Assembly (NCBI GenBank): GCA_018056045.1
Contig: JAGPGI010000170.1
Span: 1 to 6,280, forward strand
Origin: Paracoccus sp. (in: a-proteobacteria)
GTDB taxonomy: Bacteria; Pseudomonadota; Alphaproteobacteria; Rhodobacterales; Rhodobacteraceae
Length of the DNA: 6,280 bases
Direction of reading: 5' to 3'
Below, one piece after another: positions 1-5,344 of this stretch; the first letter of the stretch is position 1; each line of letters starts with the position of its first letter. Position numbers and translations under genes: made by a program. The notes below the pieces were generated by a model. It did no database searches. It was given only the letters and a program-made list of their open reading frames with translations, and was not told the origin of the DNA.

Positions 1-1
1 C

Positions 2-172
2 CAGTCCAATATCGGCCCGCGGCTGGCGACGCGCGACCTGATGCAGGATCTGCGTGCGTCGAATCCGTTCATGCAGGGCGGCGGCGCGGCATTTTCCAAG
101 GCGGACAGGTCGTATTTCCTGCAATCGCTGGACCGGGTGATGACGGCAGCACAGCGCGTGGGCCGTAGCTGA
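2..172 (+). CDS. 3' end of an unrecognised protein gene (partial)
   Basis: The reading frame entering at base 2 stays open for 56 codons and stops at TGA 170-172. Its codons show the G/C-rich third positions of the neighbouring genes, so I take it as the C-terminal end of a real gene that begins outside the window. The visible peptide starts [18 protein letters not shown] and ends [16 protein letters not shown]. It looks soluble: a Gly-rich turn (MQGGGAAF) sits between two probable amphipathic helices, and no membrane segment or known motif is visible. I do not recognise the family. The gene is convergent with the ankyrin gene, and only 17 bp separate the two stop codons. No T-rich intrinsic terminator follows. 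Confidence 0.7.
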   Translation, partial: QSNIGPRLATRDLMQDLRASNPFMQGGGAAFSKADRSYFLQSLDRVMTAAQRVGRS

Positions 173-189
173 GGCGGAATGCCGGGATG

Positions 190-768
190 CTATTCCAGAT
201 GTGCCCCGTGATCGTGCAGGAGCTTGATCAGATCTACACTGGCGTCGGCCTCGGCTGCCAGTGACAGGGGTGTCTGTCCGCGTGCTCCGCGCACATTCGG
301 ATCTGCGCCAGCGGCAAGCAGGGCCGCTACCCTGTCATAGCTTTCAGGCTCTTCCATCTGGACCAGCAATGGGGTGCGACCAAGGACGTCACGCGCCTCC
401 AGATCGGCGCCGTGCTCGAGCAGCAGCGGCGCATATTCCGGCTCGGCCAGAATATGCAGCAGGGTGATGCCTTCGTTATTCGCGTCATTCACATTGGCAC
501 CGTTTTTCAGCAGCAAGGCAAAGATGCGTGGATCGAAATGCATGTCCTGCACATTCATCGCCGAAAAGCCGAATTTCCCGCGCGCGGTCGCAAGCCCGGG
601 ATCATGCGCAAGCAGCTCTGCGACCCGATCATATTCGGCGATCGCGACAAGATCCTGAAGCGCCTCGATGGCGCTTTCTCGGGGGCTAGGGGCGTCCGGG
701 GCTGTCTGAGCCCGGACGCCGCCAATAATTGCCAGTGCGCCAATCAGGATGGCGACCAGGCGGTTCAT
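190..768 (-). CDS. Exported ankyrin-repeat protein
   Basis: This is a 192-residue protein. Residues 1-20 form a typical signal peptide: MNR, then a hydrophobic core [14 protein letters not shown], then a probable cleavage site VRA|QT. The mature protein is therefore probably periplasmic. Ankyrin repeats follow. A divergent helix pair lies at about 34-66, and clearer repeats at about 67-98, 99-127, 128-161 and 162-192. They are recognised by the recurring LLL..GA.(V/L/P)N or [12 protein letters not shown] pattern and by G(R/Q)TPL at 130-134 and 164-168. The last repeat stops right after HGAHLE, so there is no separate C-terminal cap. Ankyrin repeats bind proteins and no catalytic domain is attached; the partner cannot be read from the sequence. 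Its ATG overlaps the tyrS stop (ATGA). No good Shine-Dalgarno precedes it (only TTGGG directly upstream), which fits translational coupling to tyrS. The fold and export are well supported; the function is unknown. Confidence 0.88.
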   Translation of the reverse strand: MNRLVAILIGALAIIGGVRAQTAPDAPSPRESAIEALQDLVAIAEYDRVAELLAHDPGLATARGKFGFSAMNVQDMHFDPRIFALLLKNGANVNDANNEGITLLHILAEPEYAPLLLEHGADLEARDVLGRTPLLVQMEEPESYDRVAALLAAGADPNVRGARGQTPLSLAAEADASVDLIKLLHDHGAHLE

Positions 769-2003
769 CCCAAGCGCACCATGCGGTGCTTTTTCTTGCC
801 GACCGAGACCTTGAGCCCGTCCCCGATCAGCGCCGCATCCACAGGCGTCTGCGGGTCGCTGACCGGCTCGTTGTTCAGCCGCAGCCCGCCCTCGGCGATC
901 AGGCGCTTGGCCTCCTTGCCCGATGCGGTGATGCCTGTCTGGGTCAGCAGTTGCACCACCGCCAGCGGCAGCGCATCGGCGCCGATCAGCGCGATCTCAA
1001 GATCGCCACCAGCGCCGCCTTGTTCAAAGACCTCGCGCGCGGTGGCTTCGGCCGATCCGGCCGCCTCGGCCCCGTGCAGAAGCGTCGTCACCTCATTGGC
1101 AAGGATGATCTTGGCGGTGTTGATCTCGGAGCCGGCCAGCGCGCCAAGGCGGTCGCATTCGGACACCGGCAGCTCGGTATAAAGCTTGAGGAACCGGCCC
1201 ACATCGGCATCGGTGGTATTGCGCCAGAACTGCCAGAACTCATAGGGCGAGAGCATTGCGCCATTCAGCCAGACGGCGCCGCCCTGCGACTTGCCCATCT
1301 TGCGCCCGTCCGAGGTGGTCAGCAGCGGCGAGGTCAGGCCCCAGATGCCGCCATCCAGCACGCGGCGGGTCAGGTCGATACCGTTGACGATATTGCCCCA
1401 CTGGTCACTGCCGCCCATCTGCAGCCGGCAGTCGTAACGCCGGTACAGCTCCAGAAAGTCATAGGCCTGCAGGATCATGTAGTTGAATTCAAGAAAGCTC
1501 AGCGACTGTTCGCGATCCAGACGCGACTTGACCGATTCAAAGCTGAGCATCCGGTTGACGCTGAAATGCCGGCCGATATCGCGCAGGAAATCCAGATAGT
1601 TCAGGCTGTCCAGCCATTCGGCATTGTTCAGCATCAATGCCCGGCCATCGCCGTAATCCAGATAGCGGGCAAAGACCTGCTGCATGCCGTCGATATTCGC
1701 CTGAATGGCGTCCGGGGTCAGCAGCGGGCGTTCCTCGCTGCGGAAGCTGGGGTCGCCCACCTTGGTGGTGCCGCCGCCCATCAGCGTGATCGGGCGGTTG
1801 CCGGTCTTTTGAAACCAGCGCAGCATCATGATGTTCAGCAGGTGCCCGACATGCAGGCTGGCCGCCGTCGCGTCATAGCCGATATAAGCCGTGACCGGAC
1901 CGTTGATCAGGGCGTCATCCAGCGCCTGCAGATCGGTGCAGTCCGCCAGATAGCCGCGCTCCGTCATGACATGGAGGAATTCGGATTTGGCACGGTAGGT
2001 CAT
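765..2003 (-). CDS. tyrS: Tyrosyl-tRNA synthetase
   Basis: This cytoplasmic class I aminoacyl-tRNA synthetase joins tyrosine to tRNA-Tyr using ATP. The 412-residue length is normal for bacterial TyrRS. The catalytic Rossmann domain shows [15 protein letters not shown] (40-54), holding the tyrosine-binding Y40 and D44 and the HIGH-type [16 protein letters not shown] (171-182) carries the expected Tyr/Gln/Asp tyrosine-pocket residues. GGSDQWGNI (197-205) is present, and SDGRKMGKS (231-239) is the KMSKS-type loop. The C-terminal part from about residue 345 is an S4-type tRNA-binding domain ([19 protein letters not shown]). I chose the ATG at 2003 because AAAGGA lies about 7 nt upstream. An in-frame ATG 34 codons further up would run into anmK and adds residues unlike TyrRS. 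The gene is divergent from anmK and overlaps the downstream ankyrin gene by 4 bp. No T-box or other tRNA-sensing leader is possible in the 56-bp upstream gap. Confidence 0.98.
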   Translation of the reverse strand: MTYRAKSEFLHVMTERGYLADCTDLQALDDALINGPVTAYIGYDATAASLHVGHLLNIMMLRWFQKTGNRPITLMGGGTTKVGDPSFRSEERPLLTPDAIQANIDGMQQVFARYLDYGDGRALMLNNAEWLDSLNYLDFLRDIGRHFSVNRMLSFESVKSRLDREQSLSFLEFNYMILQAYDFLELYRRYDCRLQMGGSDQWGNIVNGIDLTRRVLDGGIWGLTSPLLTTSDGRKMGKSQGGAVWLNGAMLSPYEFWQFWRNTTDADVGRFLKLYTELPVSECDRLGALAGSEINTAKIILANEVTTLLHGAEAAGSAEATAREVFEQGGAGGDLEIALIGADALPLAVVQLLTQTGITASGKEAKRLIAEGGLRLNNEPVSDPQTPVDAALIGDGLKVSVGKKKHRMVRLG

Positions 2004-2059
2004 GGGCTGTTCCTTTCGAATGGCGCGGATATACCGGGGGAAAGGGCAAAGGGAAAGCC
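2004..2059. promoter_or_regulatory. Compact divergent promoter region tyrS/anmK
   Basis: The 56 bp between the two start codons must hold the leaders and probably part of both promoters. The only A/T-rich core is GATATACC at 2028-2035. On the plus strand it reads TATACC (2030-2035), a possible -10 for anmK. On the minus strand it reads TATATC (2033-2028), a possible -10 for tyrS. Either would start transcription about 18 nt before its gene. Matching -35 boxes are poor (CTGTTC at 2007-2012 for anmK), so this is inference. Each gene has its own Shine-Dalgarno: AAAGGA (minus strand) for tyrS and AAAGGGAAAG for anmK. The anmK side is a purine tract of repeated GGGAAA/GGGCAAA units. Confidence 0.4.
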
Positions 2060-3190
2060 ATGAGACAGGGAATGCTGCGCGCACTTGGCATGATGTCGGG
2101 CACATCGCTGGACGGGGTCGACGCCGCGATCATCGAGACCGACGGCACCCGCATCGGCGCATTCGGACGCAGCGCCTATCGCGCCTATTCCGGAAACGAA
2201 TCCGCCCTGCTGCACGCGGCGCTTGGGCAATGGCCGGACGGCCCGGATGTCGCCGACGCGGCCGATCTCTCGGTCGCCGCCCATGCCGCGCTGGCCGAGG
2301 GTTTCCCCGAGGCCGAGCTGGTCGGCTATCACGGCCAGACGCTGGCCCATGATCCGGGCGGGCGGGGCACCCATCAGGCGGGTGACGGCGCGGCGCTTTC
2401 GCGGCGGCTCGGCCGCCCGGTGGTCTGGGATTTCCGCAGCGAGGACGTGCGCCAGGGCGGCGAGGGCGCGCCGCTTGCGCCGTTTTTCCATTGGGCCTGC
2501 GCCGAATGGGCGATGGGGCAGGGGCTTTTGCCGCGCGCGCCGGTGGCCTTCCTGAACCTTGGCGGCGTCGGCAACCTGACATGGGTCGATCCGTCCGCCG
2601 CCGCACCCGAGGCACCGGGCGCCTGCATCGCCTTCGATACCGGCCCGGCGAATGCACCGGTGAACGACCTGATGCGCGCGCGCCGGCAGGCGGCGCGTGA
2701 CGAGGGCGGCCGGCTGGCCGCCTCGGGTCAACCCGATGAGCGGGTGATCGCAGATTTCCTGACCCATCCGCATTTCGCCCGCCCGCTGCCGAAATCTCTG
2801 GACCGCGACGCGTTCCCCGATCTTGTGGCGGGGGTGGATGCCTTGTCGGATGCCGATGCGGCGGCGACGCTGACCCATGCGGCGGCGGCGGCGGTGGCGG
2901 CGGGGCTCGCCCTGCTGCCGCGCCTGCCGGAACTGGTGCTGGTCTGTGGCGGCGGGCGGCACAATGCGGCGCTGATGGCCGCGCTGCGAGCGCGGCTGGG
3001 TGCCCGCGTCGCGCCGGTCGAAGAGGCCGGGCTGGATGGCGACATGCTGGAGGCGCAGGCCTTTGGCTGGCTGGCGGTGCGGGTTCTGCGCGGCGTGCCG
3101 ACCTCGGGTCCGGGCACGACTGCGGTGCCGGCCCCGGTCTGCGGCGGCCGCATCAGCCATCCGCACCGCAGTCAGCGCGAGGGCGGCTGA
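2060..3190 (+). CDS. anmK: Anhydro-N-acetylmuramic acid kinase
   Basis: AnmK cleaves the 1,6-anhydro bond of anhydro-MurNAc and phosphorylates the sugar with ATP, giving MurNAc-6-phosphate. MurQ can then convert that product, so recycled murein feeds amino-sugar metabolism. The 376-residue length fits the family. Motifs in order: [12 protein letters not shown] (10-21), the N-terminal phosphate-binding loop of this sugar-kinase-like ATPase fold; [11 protein letters not shown] (89-99); [19 protein letters not shown] (121-139), with W where many homologues have [13 protein letters not shown] (165-176); [12 protein letters not shown] (192-203), whose Asp193 probably corresponds to the catalytic base; [13 protein letters not shown] (294-306), the adenine side; and [14 protein letters not shown] (328-341). 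The start at 2060 is preceded by AAAGGGAAAGCC. A second ATG at 2072 has its purines too close. The gene is divergent from tyrS, and no murQ or nagZ is in the window. No clear intrinsic terminator follows. Confidence 0.96.
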   Translation: MRQGMLRALGMMSGTSLDGVDAAIIETDGTRIGAFGRSAYRAYSGNESALLHAALGQWPDGPDVADAADLSVAAHAALAEGFPEAELVGYHGQTLAHDPGGRGTHQAGDGAALSRRLGRPVVWDFRSEDVRQGGEGAPLAPFFHWACAEWAMGQGLLPRAPVAFLNLGGVGNLTWVDPSAAAPEAPGACIAFDTGPANAPVNDLMRARRQAARDEGGRLAASGQPDERVIADFLTHPHFARPLPKSLDRDAFPDLVAGVDALSDADAAATLTHAAAAAVAAGLALLPRLPELVLVCGGGRHNAALMAALRARLGARVAPVEEAGLDGDMLEAQAFGWLAVRVLRGVPTSGPGTTAVPAPVCGGRISHPHRSQREGG

Positions 3191-3199
3191 CCGTAATGT

Positions 3200-3225
3200 C
3201 ACGGTTCTGTGCCACAGTTCTGTGC
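3200..3225. repeat. Two tandem 13-bp repeats with dyad symmetry
   Basis: CACGGTTCTGTGC (3200-3212) is followed immediately by CACAGTTCTGTGC (3213-3225); the copies differ at one base. The second copy contains a perfect inverted repeat, CACAG-TT-CTGTG (3213-3224), and the first is the same with one mismatch. The pair lies just after the anmK stop and about 125 bp upstream of the PRC-barrel gene start. It could be a protein-binding site (operator) or a small hairpin after anmK. There is no T-tract, so it is not a standard terminator. The repeat is seen directly; its role is inference. Confidence 0.6.
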
Positions 3226-3278
3226 ATGTGATGACTGCGTGAGCATTTCACCGGGAACGATGCGGTGGCCGGCGACGT

Positions 3279-3310
3279 TTGACCTTTGGCCCCGGCGGCA
3301 CGCCTATGGG
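3279..3310 (+). promoter_or_regulatory. Weak candidate promoter for the PRC-barrel gene
   Basis: TTGACC at 3279-3284 is a good -35 match. The best -10-like sequence is the CTATGG/TATGGG stretch around 3304-3310, at a spacing of 19-20 bp, which is long, and its match to TATAAT is poor. A promoter should exist in this 159-bp gap because the gene has its own terminator and the spacer is too wide for an obvious operon with anmK. The exact position is uncertain. Confidence 0.25.
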
Positions 3311-3349
3311 GCCGTGATCAAGACCACGACCGCCTGAAAGGACCGTTTG

Positions 3350-4216
3350 ATGAAATCTCTTGTGATTGCCGCTGCGACGCTTGCCCTTGCGGGTGTCGCG
3401 CTTGCCGAGGCCCCCTCGCAAACCGCGCCGATCGCTGCCACCGACCCGCATGTGCAAGAGGCGGTCAAAGCTGCGGATCAGGCGGCCGAGGCGGCCGAGC
3501 TTGCCGCCAAGAAAGCCGTGGAGGATGCCGCCGCCGCCGCTGAAAGCGCCGCCGATGCGGCGGCCGATGCCGCCGCCCGCGCGGATGATGCGGCGGTGCG
3601 GGCGGCCCAGGGGGTTACCGACGCGGGCGCCACGACGGGCGCCGCGCCCGAAGGGGCTGCGGTTGAGGCTGCCGAGGTCGCCGCCGAGGCTGCCGAGCAG
3701 GCCGCTGCCTCGGCCAGTGTCGCGGCGGATGCGGTGACTGATGAGATGCCGGCGGATGGCACGGCAGAGGATGCGACGACCGGGGACGCAACGGCCGACG
3801 AAGTCGCGGCGGATGCAGCCGCGCCGCCGGCGGTGATCGCTCCCGACGTGAACCCTCCGGCCATTTCCGAGGCCGAGCCGGGGATCCTGAGCAGTTGGGT
3901 GACCAGCCGCAATATCTGGACCACCAACCAGCCCTCGAGCACGGTCTGGGTCGATCCCGCGCTCGAGAAGCGTCCGGGTGAATGGCAGAACATCGCCAAG
4001 GTCAATGACATCGTCCTGGATGATTCGGGCGAACATGTCGTCGGCTATGTCGCTGATATCGGAGGATTTCTGGGCATCGGCGCGAAAAAGGTGCTGCTGG
4101 GGCCGGGGGCGATCCACCTGCTGACCATCGGCGACGAGACGTTTTTCGCCACCAACTACACCAAGGAAGAACTCGAGGCGCTGCCCGATTTCGACGAAAA
4201 GACCGTGCGCAAGTAA
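3350..4216 (+). CDS. Exported alanine-rich PRC-barrel domain protein
   Basis: This 288-residue protein starts at ATG 3350, with GAAAGGA at 3336-3342 as a well-spaced ribosome binding site. An in-frame TTG one codon earlier is less likely. Residues 1-19 are a signal peptide (MKSLVIAAATLALAGVALA|E). Residues 38-88 and 103-130 are alanine-dominated with regularly placed D/E/K/R, predicting two long amphipathic helices or coiled coils, split by a Gly/Thr/Pro hinge at 89-102. Residues 131-180 form an acidic, Ala/Pro-rich linker. Residues 182-280 match a PRC-barrel: SRNIWTTNQ, then KVNDIVLDDSGEHVVGYVADI and the diagnostic GGFLGIGAKKVLL (238-250), followed by FFATNYTKEELEALPDF. PRC-barrels are small beta folds (RimM C-terminal, photosynthetic reaction centre H subunit) that act as interaction or scaffold modules. 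Exported versions occur in alphaproteobacteria, and their role is mostly unknown. The cell-envelope location is inferred; I assign no specific function. The gene appears monocistronic. Confidence 0.92.
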   Translation: MKSLVIAAATLALAGVALAEAPSQTAPIAATDPHVQEAVKAADQAAEAAELAAKKAVEDAAAAAESAADAAADAAARADDAAVRAAQGVTDAGATTGAAPEGAAVEAAEVAAEAAEQAAASASVAADAVTDEMPADGTAEDATTGDATADEVAADAAAPPAVIAPDVNPPAISEAEPGILSSWVTSRNIWTTNQPSSTVWVDPALEKRPGEWQNIAKVNDIVLDDSGEHVVGYVADIGGFLGIGAKKVLLGPGAIHLLTIGDETFFATNYTKEELEALPDFDEKTVRK

Positions 4217-4244
4217 AGGCTGCCTACGGCGCTTGTCACGGTCG

Positions 4245-4277
4245 GGGGCGTCCCTTTCGGGGCGCCCCGCATTTTTT
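4245..4277 (+). terminator. Rho-independent terminator of the PRC-barrel gene
   Basis: A 10-bp stem, GGGGCGTCCC (4245-4254) with GGGGCGCCCC (4259-4268), has one G-U pair and a TTTC loop. It is followed by GCA and six T (4272-4277). It lies 28 bp after the stop codon. Confidence 0.93.
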
Positions 4278-4291
4278 CCAAATTATCGGTC

Positions 4292-4320
4292 TTGACGGCC
4301 CCGTCCCCCATGCGTAAACC
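4292..4320 (+). promoter_or_regulatory. Promoter of the tRNA-Asp pair
   Basis: TTGACG (4292-4297) matches the -35 consensus at five of six positions. Exactly 17 bp later is TAAACC (4315-4320), a moderate -10. Transcription would start near 4327, leaving a leader of about 34 nt before the first tRNA. The position between the upstream terminator and the tRNAs supports the call. Confidence 0.62.
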
Positions 4321-4360
4321 CCCTCGCACCCCGGACGGCGATCTGGGGAACATGGTTTGC

Positions 4361-4437
4361 GCGGTTGTAGCTCAGTTGGTTAGAGTACCGGCCTGTCACG
4401 CCGGGGGTCGCGGGTTCGAGCCCCGTCAACCGCGCCA
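4361..4437 (+). tRNA. tRNA-Asp (anticodon GUC), copy 1
   Basis: The 77-nt gene folds as a standard cloverleaf. The acceptor stem GCGGTTG pairs with CAACCGC, with discriminator G and an encoded CCA (4435-4437). The D-arm region is AGCTCAGTTGGTTAGAGT. The anticodon arm CCGGC-CTGTCAC-GCCGG carries GTC, and the T-arm contains GGTTCGAGCC. It reads GAU and GAC codons. The sequence is identical to copy 2. Confidence 0.98.
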
Positions 4438-4464
4438 AAACATGAATATCGCCGGAAACGATGC

Positions 4465-4541
4465 GCGGTTGTAGCTCAGTTGGTTAGAGTACCGGCCTGT
4501 CACGCCGGGGGTCGCGGGTTCGAGCCCCGTCAACCGCGCCA
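4465..4541 (+). tRNA. tRNA-Asp (anticodon GUC), copy 2
   Basis: This is an exact 77-nt duplicate of the first tRNA-Asp, including the encoded CCA (4539-4541) and GTC anticodon. It begins 104 bp after copy 1. The 27-bp spacer (4438-4464) contains no promoter or terminator, so both are probably processed from one transcript that ends at the hairpin just downstream. Confidence 0.98.
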
Positions 4542-4561
4542 TTTCCCTACTGAAATGATCC

Positions 4562-4582
4562 GGCGCCCACGGGCGCCTTTTT
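4562..4582 (+). terminator. Rho-independent terminator of the tRNA-Asp operon
   Basis: GGCGCC (4562-4567) pairs with GGCGCC (4572-4577) across a CACG loop, followed by five T (4578-4582). It lies 20 bp after the second tRNA and is well placed to end the tRNA transcript. Confidence 0.88.
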
Positions 4583-4618
4583 GTGTTCAAGCGTAAGCAG
4601 GACTGGTTCGGCAAGGGC

Positions 4619-4646
4619 TTTTCAACCCCAATCATTTCCTTATGCT
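4619..4646 (+). promoter_or_regulatory. Candidate promoter of sspB
   Basis: TTTTCA (4619-4624) and TATGCT (4641-4646) each match the sigma-70 boxes at four positions, with a 16-bp spacer. Transcription would then begin near 4653, after the in-frame ATG at 4642, which agrees with the downstream start chosen for sspB. The match is modest. Confidence 0.35.
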
Positions 4647-4671
4647 TGCGCGCATGACGACGGAGGATTTC

Positions 4672-5151
4672 ATGGCACGCGGAATAGATTATGGCGGGAT
4701 GATGCACCGCGCCATGCAGCGCCTGATTGCGGATGTGCTGCAAGCCGTCGCCACTGAGGGCCTGCCGGGCGACCATCATTTCTTCATCACCTTCGACACC
4801 CGTGATTCGGACGTCGAAATGGCCGATTGGCTGCGCGAGCGCTATCCCGAGGAAATGACCATCGTCATTCAGCACTGGTTCGAGAATCTCGAGGTCACGC
4901 CCGAGGGTTTCCGCATCACGCTGAATTTCGGCAATTCGCCCGAGCCGCTTTACGTCCCCTTCGACGCGCTGCGCACCTTTGTCGATCCTTCGGTGGAATT
5001 CGGCCTGCGTTTTGAAAACCACGACGAGGATGACGACGAGGACGAAGACGAGGACGAGGACGAAAGCGACATCGACCTTGTGGACGAACCCGGCCAGGAC
5101 GGCCCCAAGACCGGGGCCGAGGTTGTCAGTCTGGACAAGTGGCGCAAATAG
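4672..5151 (+). CDS. sspB: ClpXP adaptor SspB (alphaproteobacterial type)
   Basis: SspB is a cytoplasmic adaptor that delivers ssrA-tagged peptides from stalled ribosomes, and some other substrates, to the ClpXP protease. The start at 4672 is chosen because GGAGG (4662-4666) lies 5 nt upstream; it gives 159 residues beginning MARGIDYGGMMHRAM, the typical alphaproteobacterial N-terminus. Residues 1-115 are the substrate-binding domain: an N-terminal helix (to about 28), GLPGDHHFFITFDT (30-43), MADWLRERYPEEMTIVIQHWF (50-70), and EGFRITLNFGNSPEPLYVPFDALRTFVDPS (78-107). A flexible, very acidic linker follows, a run of Asp/Glu from 118 to 131. The last residues, VVSLDKWRK (151-159), look like the C-terminal ClpX-binding tail that tethers the adaptor to the protease. 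The gene is flanked by terminators on both sides and so appears monocistronic. Family recognition is firm; the tail assignment rests on position and resemblance. Confidence 0.93.
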   Translation: MARGIDYGGMMHRAMQRLIADVLQAVATEGLPGDHHFFITFDTRDSDVEMADWLRERYPEEMTIVIQHWFENLEVTPEGFRITLNFGNSPEPLYVPFDALRTFVDPSVEFGLRFENHDEDDDEDEDEDEDESDIDLVDEPGQDGPKTGAEVVSLDKWRK

Positions 5152-5187
5152 GTCGTCCCGACCTCTTCCCCCGCAGCATGCCATAAG

Positions 5188-5222
5188 GCGGTTCCGACGC
5201 AGATGCGCCGGGCCGCTTTTTT
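5188..5222 (+). terminator. Rho-independent terminator of sspB
   Basis: A GC-rich imperfect hairpin pairs 5188-5200 with 5205-5216 around an AGAT loop. It has one bulged T and one A-C mismatch, and is followed directly by six T (5217-5222). It begins 36 bp after the sspB stop. Confidence 0.8.
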
Positions 5223-5255
5223 CGTTCCGCGCCCCGCCATTTCAGTCCTTTGGCC

Positions 5256-5316
5256 GTGAGCGCTAACTGCATACATTCGTATACTAATTGCGAATCCACC
5301 GCGTCGCGGCTAAAAC
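5256..5316 (+). promoter_or_regulatory. Candidate fumC promoter and operator-like palindrome
   Basis: Two promoter readings are possible. TATACT (5280-5285) is a five-of-six -10 box but lacks a good -35. TTGCGA (5288-5293) with TAAAAC (5311-5316) has the ideal 17-bp spacing, with four matches in each box. Upstream, GTGAGCGCTAAC (5256-5267) is palindromic at 10 of 12 positions around AGCGCT and would cover the -35 region of the TATACT promoter. Its form resembles LacI-family operators, but no regulator gene is in the window. Promoter location and regulation are inference. Confidence 0.4.
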
Positions 5317-5324
5317 CGCCGCGA
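5304..5324 (+). repeat. Inverted repeat in the fumC leader
   Basis: TCGCGGC (5304-5310) and GCCGCGA (5318-5324) form a perfect 7-bp inverted repeat around TAAAACC. If transcription starts near 5292, it would be an mRNA hairpin ending 6 nt before the GAGGG ribosome binding site. If the TAAAAC box is the -10, the repeat flanks it at the DNA level. Confidence 0.55.
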
Positions 5325-5344
5325 AACCGTGAGGGATATTTCAC

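Noticed and set aside
176..196. Possible bidirectional terminator between the first two convergent genes
   Set aside because: GGAATGC and GCTATTCC can form only a 7-bp stem with a bulge, and no T-tract follows on either strand.
412..1182. Plus-strand open frame opposite the ankyrin gene and tyrS end
   Set aside because: It spans two real minus-strand genes and has no motif or ribosome binding site.
729..2063. Long open frame of 444 codons on the plus strand across tyrS
   Set aside because: It lies wholly opposite tyrS, whose catalytic motifs are intact. The translation is rich in His/Gln/Arg/Gly with no domain, as expected for the antisense of a GC-rich gene.
2003..2105. Upstream ATG at 2105 as the tyrS start
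   Set aside because: The extra 34 residues do not resemble TyrRS and would overlap the anmK start. The ATG at 2003 has a good Shine-Dalgarno.
2000..3202. Long open frame of 400 codons on the minus strand across anmK
   Set aside because: It is antisense to anmK, Arg-rich and low in complexity, with no ribosome binding site or recognisable motif.
3248..4117. Minus-strand open frames opposite the PRC-barrel gene, including a Ser/Ala-rich one at 3478-4011
   Set aside because: The Ser/Ala or Gly/Arg composition simply mirrors the Ala-rich codons of the real gene. The plus-strand frame has a signal peptide, ribosome binding site, domain and terminator.
4642..4671. Upstream ATGs (4642, 4654) as sspB starts
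   Set aside because: GGAGG at 4662-4666 is placed for the ATG at 4672, and MARGIDYG is the expected N-terminus.
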